A stretch of 64,000 nt of DNA from Zantedeschia hybrid cultivar (GCA_030544215.1 JARZZO010000006.1:48336501-48400500), one strand, 5' to 3'; positions 9,174 through 21,452 are shown, counted from the stretch's first letter. Made by a program: numbers and translations. Notes: generated from the sequence alone by a model not told the origin.

Positions 9174-10351
9174 CTAAACTGTCGTCTGGCTGAAGACGTT
9201 AAACTTAGCACTTGTCGAGAGGCAACCCAACATTTTAGATCATGTTCTGTTTTTCTTTTCATTTTTAGGTTTTTATGCAGCAGTCGACTTTGGTAAAGTC
9301 GCATCCTCATCATCACAAGTTGTTTCTCTCCTTCCCAATTTTCTTATGGCTAGCATGTGTTTTCATATCTTTTGTGTCATTGAGGACAATGCCATTCAAG
9401 TTGGGGGAGGGAATCAATATGCAATTTTTTGAAAAATCTGTTGAAGAAAACTGAGAAAATGATCCAAAATTTTTCAAAAACTTCTTTTTCACATCCCACA
9501 TAAGTTACATGAAATCTTGTTTCATTAAGAGAATCTTAAATAAATCAGTTTTATGTTAACTAAATTGGATAAAACTTTTAAAGTTCAGAATAGCCCACTT
9601 CACAAGAAGCCACAACAGGAATGATTTTCACATATACACGGCAACTTAGAATAAGTGAAAGACCTTGAAAGTATAAAATTGCTGAAATTAACTCTAAGGA
9701 TAAGATTATCTATTCTATTTTTTTTTTCTTTTGGATTGAATGAAAAGAACGTTAGGATTCATAATAGGAGACCAACTCACTCAGCACTCTAAAGAGGCGG
9801 TCATTTAAAAAGGGACATTTGTAACATTAAATGCCAAATAAGGTGTCAAAAATAGCTAAATGAAAGCAGGTGGCAAAAAGTACGCACCTCCCCTCAGGCA
9901 ATTCAAAGAGAGTGGCAAAAAATACGCATTCTCAAAGGCAAAAGTGCAATTAAATGAAAAATCCACGCTAAATGAAAAATTCCCTTATAATAAAAAGTCG
10001 ACCAAGTCGTAAAAGTGTTGAGTCGGGGCGGGAGCTGAAAAATGATCTTCACGGGCTGATCAAGAAATCTCTTTTCTCTTCTCGTCCCCAGATAGTTCTA
10101 TCTAAAGGATTAGTAAAAGCGATGATATAACGGAAAGGACATAAATGAGTTCTAAGCATGCCAAATTACATGCACAATCACCTGTCATGAACCAAAGTGT
10201 AGTAGGAAATGAAAACTTTAGCTTAACCAATCAGCTACCATTTAATTGATTATGATAGATAGCTATAAATGAAGCATGATAATTCATTGTTGTCCTAATT
10301 TTTCTTTTATTTGCATTGCTAAGGGACTAGCAATGAGTAAATTGGGGGGTG
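9174..10351 (+). other. 3' non-coding part of Athila element with two purine tracts
   Basis: AT-rich and without a credible gene. An internal purine tract TTGGGGGAGGGAA at 9401-9413 follows the motif GACAATGCCATTCAAG, a combination often seen after integrase in Athila/Tat elements. A second tract ATTGGGGGGTG (10341-10351) abuts the 3' LTR. Short repeats of GGCAAAAA(G/A)TACGCA occur near 9872-9930. No env-like frame was found. Confidence 0.75.
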
Positions 10352-10897
10352 TGATAAGTTAGTATTTTCTATTATTAAAAGAACAAATGCATGTACTATA
10401 TTTATGTTTATGATATTTAAAATAGCATGAAATAATAGACAACTTCATACTGATTCTAACGGTACCAATTTCGTCAAATTCTGAGTTAAAAACATCATCA
10501 TTTCATGCATTTGCGGTTTTCTCAGCAAAACCGTGAGAAATCAATTTATTTAAGCATAAATGTAATTTTATTCATGATAATATCATAATTTACATTTATT
10601 TTATGTGAACAAGACATGAAGAAGATGCAGTGCAATTAGCTAAGTTTCTAGTCGTTTGTGGGAAGGACAGGAGTTCGAATCCCAACAAAATCAACTTTAT
10701 TTTGACAAAAATACTAAAGCAGGGGTAAAAAGGTCTTTTGCTATCCTAAATGGTTGCCCTAATTCTTACCCAAGAAGAGAACAAGAGGAGCCAGCTGCCA
10801 TCCACTTTTTTTCTTTCTTTATTTTAAAAATTCTCTCTCTCTTTTTAAGAAGTCTCTCCTTCCTTCCTTCTCCCCTACTTTTCTTCTCCCTCCTACC
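10352..10897 (+). repeat. Athila 3' LTR, left part
   Basis: It begins TGATAAGTTAG directly after the polypurine tract and runs to the insertion point of element B. It continues at 20266. The expected opposite terminus CTATCA is at 21081-21086, giving matching TGATA/TATCA ends and a total LTR of about 1.37 kb. Confidence 0.8.
10893..10897. repeat. Target-site duplication of element B, left copy
   Basis: CTACC lies directly before the TG of the left LTR and is repeated after the CA of the right LTR at 20261-20265. Five bases is the normal copia duplication length. Confidence 0.9.
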
Positions 10898-12475
10898 TGT
10901 TAGGAATCGCCTAGAATGCAACGGAAAATAAAATCGATTCCTATGTATCGGTTGCTGGGATCTTAAAACGGACAATAAAATAAACGCGGGAAGAACGGTT
11001 CTTCACCTTTGCGGGGTTTCGAATCTCCCGTGGATGATTCCGACTCGGTAATCGCGCACGCGCACGATCTCTAGAGGTATCCACACGAGTTCCCGTTGCA
11101 GACGCGATTTTCTCCTCGACTTGAGTGCTCCGACCAGATCTCAAATCCACCATGCGCGGAGAGAGACGGATCTACTCCAAGAGGGAGAGAAGGAGAGAGA
11201 GAGGAGATAGAAAATCTGGGGTGAGTAATTCGTCCAACTAACTTTTTACCCCTCCCCCTTGGCCTCCTTATATAGAAATAAGGATAAGCACAAGGATTAA
11301 TCCTTATGATTATTCAAGAGTTTGGCCTTGGATAAATCTCCATTAAATTTTCATGTTTATCCTACGGCTTTTCATAAAAACCCACATAAGCATGAAATTT
11401 AACGTCTCTCACCGTCTGACGAGAACTCTTATGTGTGTGACCCTCTAGGCCCATATATCAGTCCGGTTTCATGCCCATTAAACTTAGAACTAATTCTAGA
11501 GTTTAATATTTATTAATTAACATTTAAACATCATATGTTAAATGATTAATTTAATAAATAGGTGGATTATCATCTGATGATTAATTCACTTGGCCTTCTG
11601 ATCATGAACAGCACCAAACACTACCTCATGATCCCAGAAGATATAAGGGATATTGTTCCCTTTAATTGAACCTTTCCGTCTGCAGATACCGCACAGATAA
11701 AATCCTTCACTCATGCAATGTCCCAATAACGCAAGGGTATGGTTTTATAGTCAAACCCTCTATCGCATTATTTAGATGGATTTCAGTACTCAGTTAATTT
11801 CTAGAAAGACATCTCTTTCATTTGACCCTGGCCAGGGATTTCTGTGTACACATCCATAGGACTTTCTCTCTCCAGTCTTATACCAAGAGTGAGTGATCCC
11901 TTGTTGTTCACTCAATTACCTTCGCAAGCTTTCCACTATATCTGAGAGACCGAATATCGTGGGCTTAATGGTTAAAGTCCACAAGTCAGAGAATCAAGAT
12001 ACAATGGTCCACAAACAAGGTATCATTGGTGACTCAGGTCAAAGGACCAACTGTGCTACTGCAACGATTGAATTCCCTGGTTGACTAATAGGTATAATTA
12101 CCATCCAGGAATTCTTATTTGGGTCTGTTCAGTGAACTCATTCTTTAATGAGCACCCACAAGTTTGTCTTAGTGTCACCACACGAGTGAATGTGAGATCA
12201 TTCACCCTCATCATATGAGCAGAAATAACTTGTGTTGATCTTATCGGATATTTAATGTCCATCTCAAATATCCTATGATCAAGAACTGTTTAAGACAAGT
12301 GACTGAGGATATTGATCTCACTATCATGATCTCATTATGATTCAATATACCATACATTTGTCTACGGACCTTCATTACGATAGTTAATTTGCAAGAACTA
12401 TGAATGAAAAAATGATTATTAATAATCTAAACTAGAATGTACAATGATTGGCTTTGAGGCCACCCAATTCTATCA
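10898..12475 (-). repeat. 3' LTR of element B
   Basis: Starts TGTTAGGAATCGCC, ends AATTCTATCA, 1578 bp. It is followed by the complement of the polypurine tract. The conserved U3 hairpin is at 12246-12273. It shares with family A the block GTGACCCTCTAGGCCCA (near 11439) and the block TTCAGTGAACTCATTC (near 12127), although the rest is diverged. Confidence 0.93.
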
Positions 12476-12490
12476 TTCTCCCACTTGGAC
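12476..12490 (-). promoter_or_regulatory. Polypurine tract of element B
   Basis: Minus-strand AAGTGGGAGAA directly before the 3' LTR start TGATAGAATTGG. It is almost identical to that of element A. Confidence 0.82.
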
Positions 12491-14103
12491 TATAGCCAAT
12501 CACCCATGTATCTAAGTCCCATAGACTTAAGGTGACGTTCTAAATTTTTTTGAGACAATGGCTTAGTCAAGGGGTCTGCTACATTATCTTTAGATGAGAC
12601 TTTCTCAACTACTATATCTCCTCGGGCGATAATCTCACGAATTAGATGAAATCGTCTCAGAATGTGCTTTGACTTCTGATGTGATCTTGGCTCCTTCGCT
12701 TGAGCTATTGCCCCATTGTTGTCACACAATAATGGAACAAGATCTGAAATGCTTGGAACTACTCCAAGTGCTTCAGCTGCAGCAATGTATTCTGCTTCGG
12801 TCGTCGAATCTGCAGTTGTTTCTTGTTTGGAACTTTTCCAACTTATTGCACCTCCATTTAACATGAACACAAATCCAGACATGGATTTGCTATCATCTAT
12901 ATCCGACTGGAAACTCGAGTCAATAAACCCTCGAAGTTCCAAGTCGTTTCCTCTATAGACGAGAAATAGATCCTTAGTCCTTCTCAAGTATCTAAGGATA
13001 CATTTCACCGCCTTCCAGTGTTCCTCACCTGGATCAGCCTGATATCTACTAGTGACACTTAATGGATGTGCCACATCAAGCCTAGTACATAACATTGCAT
13101 ACATAATGGATCCTATTGCCGAGGCATAAGGAACTCTATCCATGTATGCTTTCTCTTCAGGTGTCTTGGGAGACATTTATTTAGAGAGATAAATTCCATG
13201 CCTCATTGGAACGAGGCATCTCTTGGAATCTTCCATGCCAAACCTTTTGACTATGGTAGCTATGTACATAGATTGGGATAAGCCAAGCATCCTTTTGGAC
13301 CTATCTCTATAGATCCATATTCCCAGAATATAGGATGCTTCCCCTAAATCTTTCATGGAGAAGTTTTTGGATAACCAAGTCTTTACTGATGACAACATTC
13401 CTACATCATTCCCAATTAGTAGAATGTCATCAACGTAAAGTACTAAAAAGGTAACTACGCTCCCACTAGCTTTTTTGTATACACAAGGTTCATCTTCATT
13501 CTTAATGATGTCATAAGATTTGATTGCTTCATCAAATCTTAAGTTCCAAATTCGGGATGCCTGCTTTAATCCATAAATGGATCTTTGCAGCTTTCATACC
13601 TTGCTTGAATGCTCTTTGGAAGTAAATCCTTCAGGTTGTATTATATACACCTCTTCTTGAAGGTTCCCGTTAAGGAATGCTGTTTTCACATCCATTTGCC
13701 ATATTTCATAATCATAGAATGCGGCGATAGCAAGAAGTATTCTGATTGACTTAATCATAGCAACTGGAGAAAAGGTTTCGTCATAGTTAATGCCTTGCCT
13801 TTGACGATATCCTTTTGCTACCAGCCTTGTCTTGTATGTGTCAATCTGTCCATCTGCCCCGATATTTCTTTTAAAGATCCATTTACTGCCAATAGGTACT
13901 ATACCTTCTGGCAGATCAACCAAGTTCCAAACTTGGTTGGCATACATGGACTGAATTTTAGAATTCATTGCCTCTTGCCATTTCTCTGATTCTTGACTAT
14001 TCATGGCTTCTAGGTAGGTTTGAGGATCATAATCCTCATTTAAATGCACTTTTGATTTGCCATCATCGATATGTCCAACATATCTTTCAGGCTGCTTAGG
14101 CAC
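12490..14103 (-). pseudogene. RT and RNase H part, element B
   Basis: 14103-13594 covers the start of RT (KWIFKRNIGADG, WQMDVKTAFLNG). After a TGA the frame continues through the YVDD catalytic site (near 13430) to 13398-13177. After a TAA, 13176-12490 covers the RT end and RNase H (ADSTTEAEYIAAAEA, CDNNGAIAQAKEP, ADPLTKPLSQ). All three pieces are in one frame. Confidence 0.9.
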
Positions 14104-16304
14104 TCTACCTGATCTGCTAGAATTTCTTCCAGTTCTATCTTACTTCCACTGTCTTCTTTTAAAAGATATTCTTTCTCTAAGAAGACAGCTCTTTTTGTGA
14201 TAAACACCCTTTGATCGCTGGGCTGATAGAAATAATATCTAAAAGTCTCTTTTGGATATCCCACAAATCTATATTTTTCTGTCCTGGAATCCAGTTTGTC
14301 TGGATCATGTCTTTTGACATGTGCAGGACAACCCCATACTCTAACATGCTTAAAGTCTGGTTTCTTTCCTTTCCATATCTCATATGGAGTGGAAGATACT
14401 GACTTACTGGGAACTTTGTTCAACAGATATGCAGCAGTCAATAGTGCATATCCCCATAAAGAGATTGGAAGTTTAGCATAACTCATCATTGATCGTACCA
14501 TATCTAATAGAGTACGATTTCTCCTTTCCGATACACCGTTTAATTGTGGTGTATAGGGAGGAGTCCACTGAGACAAAATACCATTATTCTTTAGATATTG
14601 TGTGAATTCTGTACTTAAGTATTCACCCCCTCGATCTGATCGAAGAGTTTTGATACTCTTTCCAGTCTGGTTCTTAACTTCATTTTTAAACTCTTTAAAT
14701 TTCTCAAAGACTTCTGACTTATATTTCATTAAATATATGTAGCCATATCTTGAGAAATCTTCTGTAAATGAAACAAAGTACGAGTAACCACCCATAGCAT
14801 GAGTGGACATTGGACCACATACATCACTATGTATTAGTTCCAATAAGTCCTTAGCTCTGTCTTCATGTCCTGAGAATGGAGCTTTGGTCATTTTTCCCAT
14901 GAGACAAGCTTCACAAGTTGCAAATGATTCATAATCAAATGGATCAAGATATCCATTCTTTTGCAACTTAATGATTTTGTTCTCATTTATATGACCTAAC
15001 CTACAATGCCATAGGTACGATTTATTCACATCCTTATCTACTCGTTCAAGAGATTTATTTACTAGACAAACATCATATGAAATATCAAGTAAATATAATC
15101 CATTCAATAAATATCCAGAAGCAAACAATTTGTCTCCTTGATAAATGGAACAACCTTTATTCTCAAGTTTCATAGAATATCCTTGTTTATCTAAACATGA
15201 AATAGATATGATATTCTTAATAATGGTCGGAACATAATAACAATCTATTAGTTCCAATGAGTCTCCTGACGGCATCTGAAGTCTTGTTGTCCCCACAGCT
15301 AACGCAGCAACTTTTGCTCCATTCCCAAGCCTCAGATCCACGTCTCCGCGGTTCAATCTTCTTTTACTTGTTAACACCTGCAAGTTATTGCAGATATGAG
15401 AAACACATCCAGTATCTAATACCCAAGATGTTGATTCTATAAAAGACAAGTTAAGATCGATCATGAGTATACCTGAAGCTTCACCAAGCTTCTCCTTTGC
15501 TTTTTCTGCTAGATAAATCTTGCAGTTTCTCTTCCAATGACCTTCTTTATGGCAGTGGAAACACTGACCTTTATCATTGACTTTAGCTTTGTCCTTTTGA
15601 ATCGCCGGTTTGCTTTTCACTAGCTTCTTAAGCTTACCTTTCTTAAAGGTCTGTCCAGCTTTTCTTTTCTTGTTGGTCTTACCAACAAGCATTACATGTG
15701 GCTTGTCTTTCTGGATAGTGCCTTCTGCTATCTTCAACATGTTGAGCAGCTCAGCCAGTGTAACTTCAATTTTGTTCATATTGAAGTTGATAATGAATTG
15801 TGAAAATGAATCTGGAAGGGGCTGTAGGATTAAGTCGATGCTTAGGTCATTGTTCATAACAAAGCCAAGCACTGCAAGCCTCTCAATCCATTCTATCATC
15901 TTGAGCACATGAGTTTGCACAGATGTGCCCTCGCTCATTCTGGTCCTGAACAATTTCTTAGATATCTCATATCTTTTTGTTCTGGATTGTTCACCAAACA
16001 ACTCTTGTAGGTGATTCAGAATGGACTTAGGTTCCATGTTATCATGCTGTCGTTGCAGTTCATTATTCATTGAACAAAGCATATAACACTGGACTTTGAC
16101 AGAGGCCTCCTTCTAATTTTCATACATCATTAATTCATCCTCGTTAGCATTTTCACCGGGTTGTACTGGATCTGGTTGATCCAGGACATAGTCTAGCTTT
16201 TCACACTTGAGAACAATCTTCAGGTTGCGTAACCAGTCAATGTAATTAGGTCCCGTGAGTTTGTTTGCATCAAGTATGCAACGAAGGGGGTTAGGTGACG
16301 ACAT
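14040..16304 (-). pseudogene. Gag, protease and integrase part, element B
   Basis: A stop at 16113 splits off the first 63 codons; 16082-14040 is then open for 680 codons. Gag includes helical capsid-like sequence (LQELFGEQSRTKRYEI) and a lysine-rich stretch before the knuckle CFHCHKEGHWKRNC. Protease is VLDTGCVSHIC. Integrase acidic residues are in IHSDVCGP, RSDRGGEY and GVSERRNR. The last 25 or so codons are out of frame and meaningless after the linker deletion. This copy supplies the full Gag against which the deletion in A, C and E is recognised. Confidence 0.9.
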
Positions 16305-16479
16305 AGCGACCTACAAGGAAATATAAAAATAAGCAGATAGTTCTTAAAATCAGATTTAGGACTTTTAATCTTGATTTAGGCTCCCACTATTTTTCGGCGA
16401 TCTGTATGACCCTCTAATATACAGAACGGGAGATTCCGGTGATCTCCTAGTGGGGATCAGAATCCTTCGGGCATCATGC

Positions 16480-16769
16480 ATGTGATCTTGTGGTAGCACA
16501 ACAAATCACATCAAGTCCCTTAGGCAGTCAACTCTTGACAATTGCAACATTTGCAATATCCGATCAATTTGTGGTAGCACAACAAATCAAATGATTCAGT
16601 TAAGTTTATCCATCATTACTCAGATAACATGAATTCATAATGCAATCCTTGTGGTAGCACAACAAAACTACACTATTTGTCCATTTATCTTAATGACATC
16701 ACATGTCGTAGACCTAGGTTAATTTCTAAATCAAATAGACCTTGTGGTAGCACAACAAATCCATTTGAG
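16480..16769 (-). other. Leader array of four hairpins, element B
   Basis: Four cores contain TTGTGGTAGCACAA, where TTGTG/CACAA pair around loop GTAG (one base shorter than in family A). They are at about 16480-16511, 16561-16594, 16637-16673 and 16731-16769. Outer arms differ from each other and from family A yet pair: ATGTGAT/ATCACAT is perfect; TAATGCAAT faces ACTACACTA with three G-U type pairs in the RNA sense; TCAAATAGA faces TCCATTTGA with one. The array ends about 176 nt before gag. Confidence 0.85.
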
Positions 16770-16811
16770 ATAAGAATTATCCTTAGATCTATAATGATGG
16801 TGGGTTACGTG

Positions 16812-18657
16812 GATTATTCTGAATATCTCACGTTTACAACTTAAATTTTAAAAGAGGGTTTTTAAGTTGATTTATAAAAATCATGCTATCAATAGTATTT
16901 CGATTTGAAGTATCATTATACTTAATAGAAATATATATATGATAGCATAGACCACAAATATCACATATATGCAGAAACATTGAATAGGGATGATCATGGA
17001 CTGCTTAAGCTACTATGGAATCATCAGAGCCAAACGATGATCCATAATAGAATCCTAATGTGAAAACAGCAACACTGGTTCCATTTGATGCGAGTCCTTC
17101 CTCCAGAGGTGTCTTCAGAAGATCACGTCTTCTAAACTTAATCCATAACATTTAAATATGAAATTTAGGACTCGCAGGTCCATAAATGTACATTTAAACA
17201 ATAAGAAATCTTGATCTTATCAAGGGGAGTACAATCTTATAGGAAGGTAGAGAGTACATTTGGATTAAGAGAGAGGAGGACACGCAGGTCCAATTTAAAA
17301 TACCAAATGAAATATGCATCGCATTCATTCACATCAATCATCACATGATAATACTAAGTCCATGATCATCCCACCATAAAACATATCGCATGCATCACAA
17401 TCATCACATAATTGCAGTCTGGTCTTAAATTTTTATAAATATAAAATTATAATACCAATTAGTTTTCAAAATAACATTTATTTCAACATTATCAATAATA
17501 TTCAAAGCATTATTGACTAATGAATTAACTAAACCATTCAGTTAATCTAAATACTAATTCAAACAATTTGAACTGATAAATAAAATCAAGTTATGCATAA
17601 AATAAGTTTAAAACAATTTTAAACTTAATTGATTTAATAGGGAAGTTAAATATCTAAAACATTTTTAAATAATTAACTAATACCCTATTATTAATAAAAC
17701 CCTTTAAGTTAATTAACAGTCATTAAACAATTTAATAACCTGTTAATAATCATAAGAATAATTAATAACAGTTATTAATTATTCCTATAATTTTTCTGTT
17801 TTAAAACAATTTTAAAATGGGCTGAAAATGGCTTAAAATGGAGTTAAAGGGGTTTTAAAATTAGGTAAATTAAAAAGAAATGGGCCCAGCCCATTAGGGC
17901 CAAATGGCCCGGGCCCTGGCTCGGCCAGGGGCTCCGGGTCGGGAGCGGCGGCCCACCCTATCTTCCCCTTCCCTGCAAACCCTAAACCAGAAACCTGGCG
18001 GCGGGAAGGAGGGGTGGCAGCGCCGCCGCCGGCCGGCGACCGGCGCCGCCAGGCCCCTGCCGGCGTCGCCCCAGCTGCGGCGACACGCCCGGCGCCGACA
18101 GGGCCGCCGGCGATGGCCAAATCAACAGCCGGCCAAGCCCCCAAAGATCCCCAAAAAATCTGATTTTCTGGATTTTAAATCCGATTTGGGGCTCGATTTT
18201 GTAGCTCTTTAAGGCCACCATGGCGCCGGCTATTATGCCCAGTCCATAGTGGTGACTATCACCAAGAGATCTGGAGATCTGGCCGCCATCCCAACGCTTG
18301 GGAATCGCGTACGAAGCCGCCGAAAACACCCCGTTCATCGTCCCACGAAGAACTCCGAAAATCCCAAATAAAATCCGAAATATCACAGAAAAATAATCAA
18401 ATTATTTGTGTTCATCTTATGAACACTATTCCGTCACTTTAATCGGATTAAACGCATGTTCATCCAACATCACGAACGAAATACCCCCTTTTAAATCCGG
18501 GATCAATTCCCAATAAGTTTTAGACATTCTAAGAACGTGGGAATGATTCCCAGATTATTAAAATAATTTTTAGCCTAAGAACACGTACAATACAGGTTCT
18601 TCACGCATAACGAGAAGAATCATGCAAAACGATGACGTTTTACGATCGAACCAGCAA
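16812..18657 (-). other. Leader of element B upstream of the hairpin array
   Basis: No gene seen. From the primer site leftward it has about 470 bp of mixed sequence, then a GC-rich island (17880-18160) with CCGGCG repeats and an AAACCCTAAACC box, then an AT-rich stretch (17400-17820) with short palindromes such as AAGTTTAAAACAATTTTAAA and TAATAACAGTTATTA. The layout matches the family A leaders although the sequence is largely different. Confidence 0.65.
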
Positions 18658-18674
18658 CCTGGCTCTGATACCAC
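18658..18674 (-). promoter_or_regulatory. Primer binding site of element B
   Basis: The minus strand reads TGGTATCAGAGCCAGG right after the 5' LTR, complementary to the 3' end of initiator Met tRNA. It is the canonical form. Confidence 0.93.
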
Positions 18675-20260
18675 TGTTAGGAATCGCCTAGAACGCAGCG
18701 GAAAATAAAATCGATTCCTATGTATCGGTTGCTGGGATCGTAAAACGGACAATAAAATAAACGCGGGAAGAACGATTCTTCACCTTTGCGGGATTTCGAA
18801 TCTCCCGTGGATGATTCCGACTCGGTAATCGCGCACCCGCACGATCTCTAGAGGTATCCACACGAGTTCCCACTGCAGACGCGATTTTCTCCTCGACTTG
18901 AGTGCTCCGACCAGATCTCAAATCCACCATGCGCGGAGAGAGACGGATCTACTCCAAGAGAGAGAGAAGGAGAGAGAGAGAGGAGATAGAGAATCTGGGG
19001 TGAGTAATTCGTCCAACTAACTTTTTACCACTCCCCCTTGGCCTCCTTATATAGAAATAAGGATAAGCACAAGGATTAATCCTCATGATTATCCAAAAGT
19101 TTGGCCTTGGATAAATCTCCATTAAATCTTCATGTTTATCCTGCAGCTTTTCATAAAAACCCAGATAAGCATGAAATTTAACGTCTCTCACCGTCTGACG
19201 AGAACTCTTATGTGTGTGACCCTCTAGGCCCATATATCAGTCCGGTTTCAGGCCCATTAAACTTAGAACTAATTCTAGAGTTTAATATTTATTAATTAAC
19301 ATTTAAACATCATATGTTAAATGATTAATTTAATAAACAGGTGGATTATCATCTGATGATTAATTAACTTAGCCTTCTGATCATGAACAGCACCAAACAC
19401 TACCTCATGATCCGAGAAGATATAAGGGATACTGTTTCCTTTAATTGAACCTTTCCGTCTGTAGATACCGCACAGATAAAATCCTTCACTCATGCAATGT
19501 CCCAATAACGCAAGGGTATGGTTTTATAGTCAAACCCTCTATCGCATTATTTAGATGGATTTCAGTATTCAGTTAATTTCTGGAAAGACATCTCTTTCAT
19601 TTGACCATGGCCAAGAATTTCTGTGTACACATCCATAGGACATTCTCTCTCCAGTCTTATACCAAGAGTGAGTGATCCCTTGTTGTTCACTCAATTACCT
19701 TCGCAAGCTTTCCACTGTATCTGAGAGACCGACTATCGTGGGCTTAATGGTTAAAGTCCACAAGTCAGAGAATCAAGATACAATGGTCCACAAACAAGGT
19801 ATCATTGGTGACTCAGGTCAAAGGACCAACTGTGCTACTGCAACGATTGAATTCCCTGGTTGACTAATAGGTATAATTACCATCCAGGAATTCTTATTTG
19901 GGTATGTTCAGTGAACTCATTCTCTAATGAGCACCCACAAGTTTGTCTTAGTGTCACCACACGAGTGAATGTGAGATCATTCACCCTCATCATATGAGCA
20001 GAAATAACTTGTGTCGATCTTATCGGATATTTAATGTCCATCTCAAATATCCTATGATCAAGAACTGTTTAAGACAAGTGACTGAGGATATTGATCTCAC
20101 TATCATGATCTCATTATGATTCAATATCCCATACATTTGTCTACGGACCTTCATTACGATAGTTAATTTGCAAGAACTATGAATGAAGAAATGATTGCCT
20201 TTATTAATAATCTGAACTAGAATGTACAATGATTAGCTTTGAGGCCATCCAATTCTATCA
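18675..20260 (-). repeat. 5' LTR of element B
   Basis: Starts TGTTAGGAATCGCC, ends AATTCTATCA, 1586 bp. It is nearly identical to 10898-12475. It contains the TATA-like box at 19045-19054, GA-rich runs near 18955-18990 and the U3 hairpin near 20024-20052. Confidence 0.95.
19045..19054 (-). promoter_or_regulatory. LTR TATA box (element B)
   Basis: Minus strand CTATATAAGG, about 375 bp before the primer site. The corresponding box near 11270 is in the other LTR. Confidence 0.6.
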
Positions 20261-20265
20261 CTACC
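20261..20265. repeat. Target-site duplication of element B, right copy
   Basis: CTACC directly follows the LTR end and matches 10893-10897. Confidence 0.9.
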
Positions 20266-21086
20266 TTCTTCCCCTTTCTCCCTCACTTTTTTTCCCTCTT
20301 TGCTATAGTACCTGCGGGTACTGTAGCTACAGTACCGCGGCACTGTAGCACTCTTTCTCTCTCTCTCTCTCTAGCTTCGTTCTCTCTCTCTCTCTCTCTC
20401 TACATCTCTCTCAAACTAGCGGCTGTCAAAGGCAAGAAGTGGACTCAAGGCACTGCAACTGACTTCTGAAAGGAGTATAGAGCGGCCAAGGATCCACGTG
20501 AAGGGCGACAACGGCTGCAAGCACTAGTTTTTTCTCTCCATCGCCTCTCTCTCTAGTTTTTGAGTTCTCCATGTTACACTGTATTTTGAATATTTTCTGT
20601 AAATATTTTTTTATAAAAGTCATGTTATTGTTTTATTTTCAATGTCTCTATAAAATTTCATATATTTCTATGAACGAATGACAGTAGCTCCTTTGAAAAA
20701 AGTTATCTTTTCTCCCTCTTTTTGTTCTAAAACTTTTATTTTTTATTCTGTTGACATTACTAAAACTTTATATTCCACTTTTAATTAGTATTTTAGAGGT
20801 AGTATTAGTTCAGTAGATAGTCTGATTATGCTCGTTTAGGGGTGTTCCTTTTATGAGTTCATAGCAAATCCGATTAGTTTTAATTGTTGTTTATTAAATC
20901 ATCATGCTCCATCTTCTTTATTTTCTGATTTTCTTCTAAAAAAATCTAAGATTTTCAACTTTAAAAATCTATTTCCCTGTGGATTCTACTCAGACTCACC
21001 ATTGCTATTGTTAAAGTTTAATTTGAATGAGCCGATTAATTTAAATTGTTAGCTTTGATTTTTAACGACACAATCTTAAGCTATCA
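20266..21086 (+). repeat. Athila 3' LTR, right part
   Basis: Continuation of the LTR interrupted by element B. It has CT-dinucleotide runs (about 20353-20405), a T-rich stretch and the phrase TCCCTGTGGATTCTACTCAG, typical near Athila LTR ends. It ends CTATCA at 21086, complementing the TGATA start at 10352. The exact end is my inference from the terminal match. Confidence 0.65.
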
Positions 21087-21452
21087 AGTGGTGAGAAGAG
21101 CGTGTAGGAATAATTGATGCGGAGGCCTCTTACTGTTGAGAAGGAGGAGGCTATTGATTCTCTTGACCATGGGCTAGAGGCCCACGGTTCTTGACGTGCT
21201 CGAGTCTAGTCTCAAGGCGTTGTATCATGGCAATCAATACCTGCAGATTATCTCCCTAGGGTTCGGGAATTAGATGAATTGCCTAGGGAGAAGGATTTTC
21301 AACATTACAATCGTGAGGCTCTACGACCGCAAGATTAGGTGATGGTGGTGGTGTCCGAGCTTCCAACCATCGGTTCCTTATACTTCGACGCCCTACTAGC
21401 ATTAGCTCTAGACATGGCTCTTTACTCGTTTCTCATAGACGGCGCCAAAAGA
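21087..21452 (-). mobile_element. Tat-type gypsy leader fragment with primer site
   Basis: On the minus strand, just inside the LTR end, lies TGGCGCCGTCTATGAG, the kind of primer site used by Tat-group gypsy elements. It is followed by non-coding leader sequence up to the Athila LTR. Only this short leader survives. Confidence 0.6.

Larger units (their letters stand above)
12490..16304 (-). pseudogene. Copia gag-pol polyprotein of element B (broken)
   Basis: Reading leftward from Met at 16304: Gag with capsid-like region, a normal C-x2-C-x4-H-x4-C zinc knuckle (about residues 248-261), protease DTG, GAG-pre-integrase, integrase, RT and RNase H. Breaks are an in-frame TAG at 16113-16115, a deletion with frameshift in the integrase-RT linker near 14100-14125, an in-frame TGA at 13594-13596 and an in-frame TAA at 13177-13179. 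RNase H also lacks about 13 residues found in elements A and C. Apart from these breaks the frame is open, so the decay is recent. Confidence 0.92.
10898..20260 (-). mobile_element. Ty1/copia LTR retrotransposon B, structurally complete
   Basis: 9.36 kb. It has both LTRs (10898-12475 and 18675-20260), a primer site, leader, gag-pol remnant, polypurine tract and a 5-bp target duplication CTACC, inserted in the Athila 3' LTR. The LTRs differ at only a few percent of positions by eye, so it is young. Pol nevertheless carries three stops and a frame-shifting deletion, so it may have moved with proteins supplied by another copy. Its LTR differs from family A, but the leader hairpins, Gag start and pol are clearly related. 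Confidence 0.95.

Noticed and set aside
10660..10680. tRNA-like B box (GAGTTCGAATCCC) in the Athila LTR
   Set aside because: No matching A box or cloverleaf could be built around it; it lies in repeat DNA.
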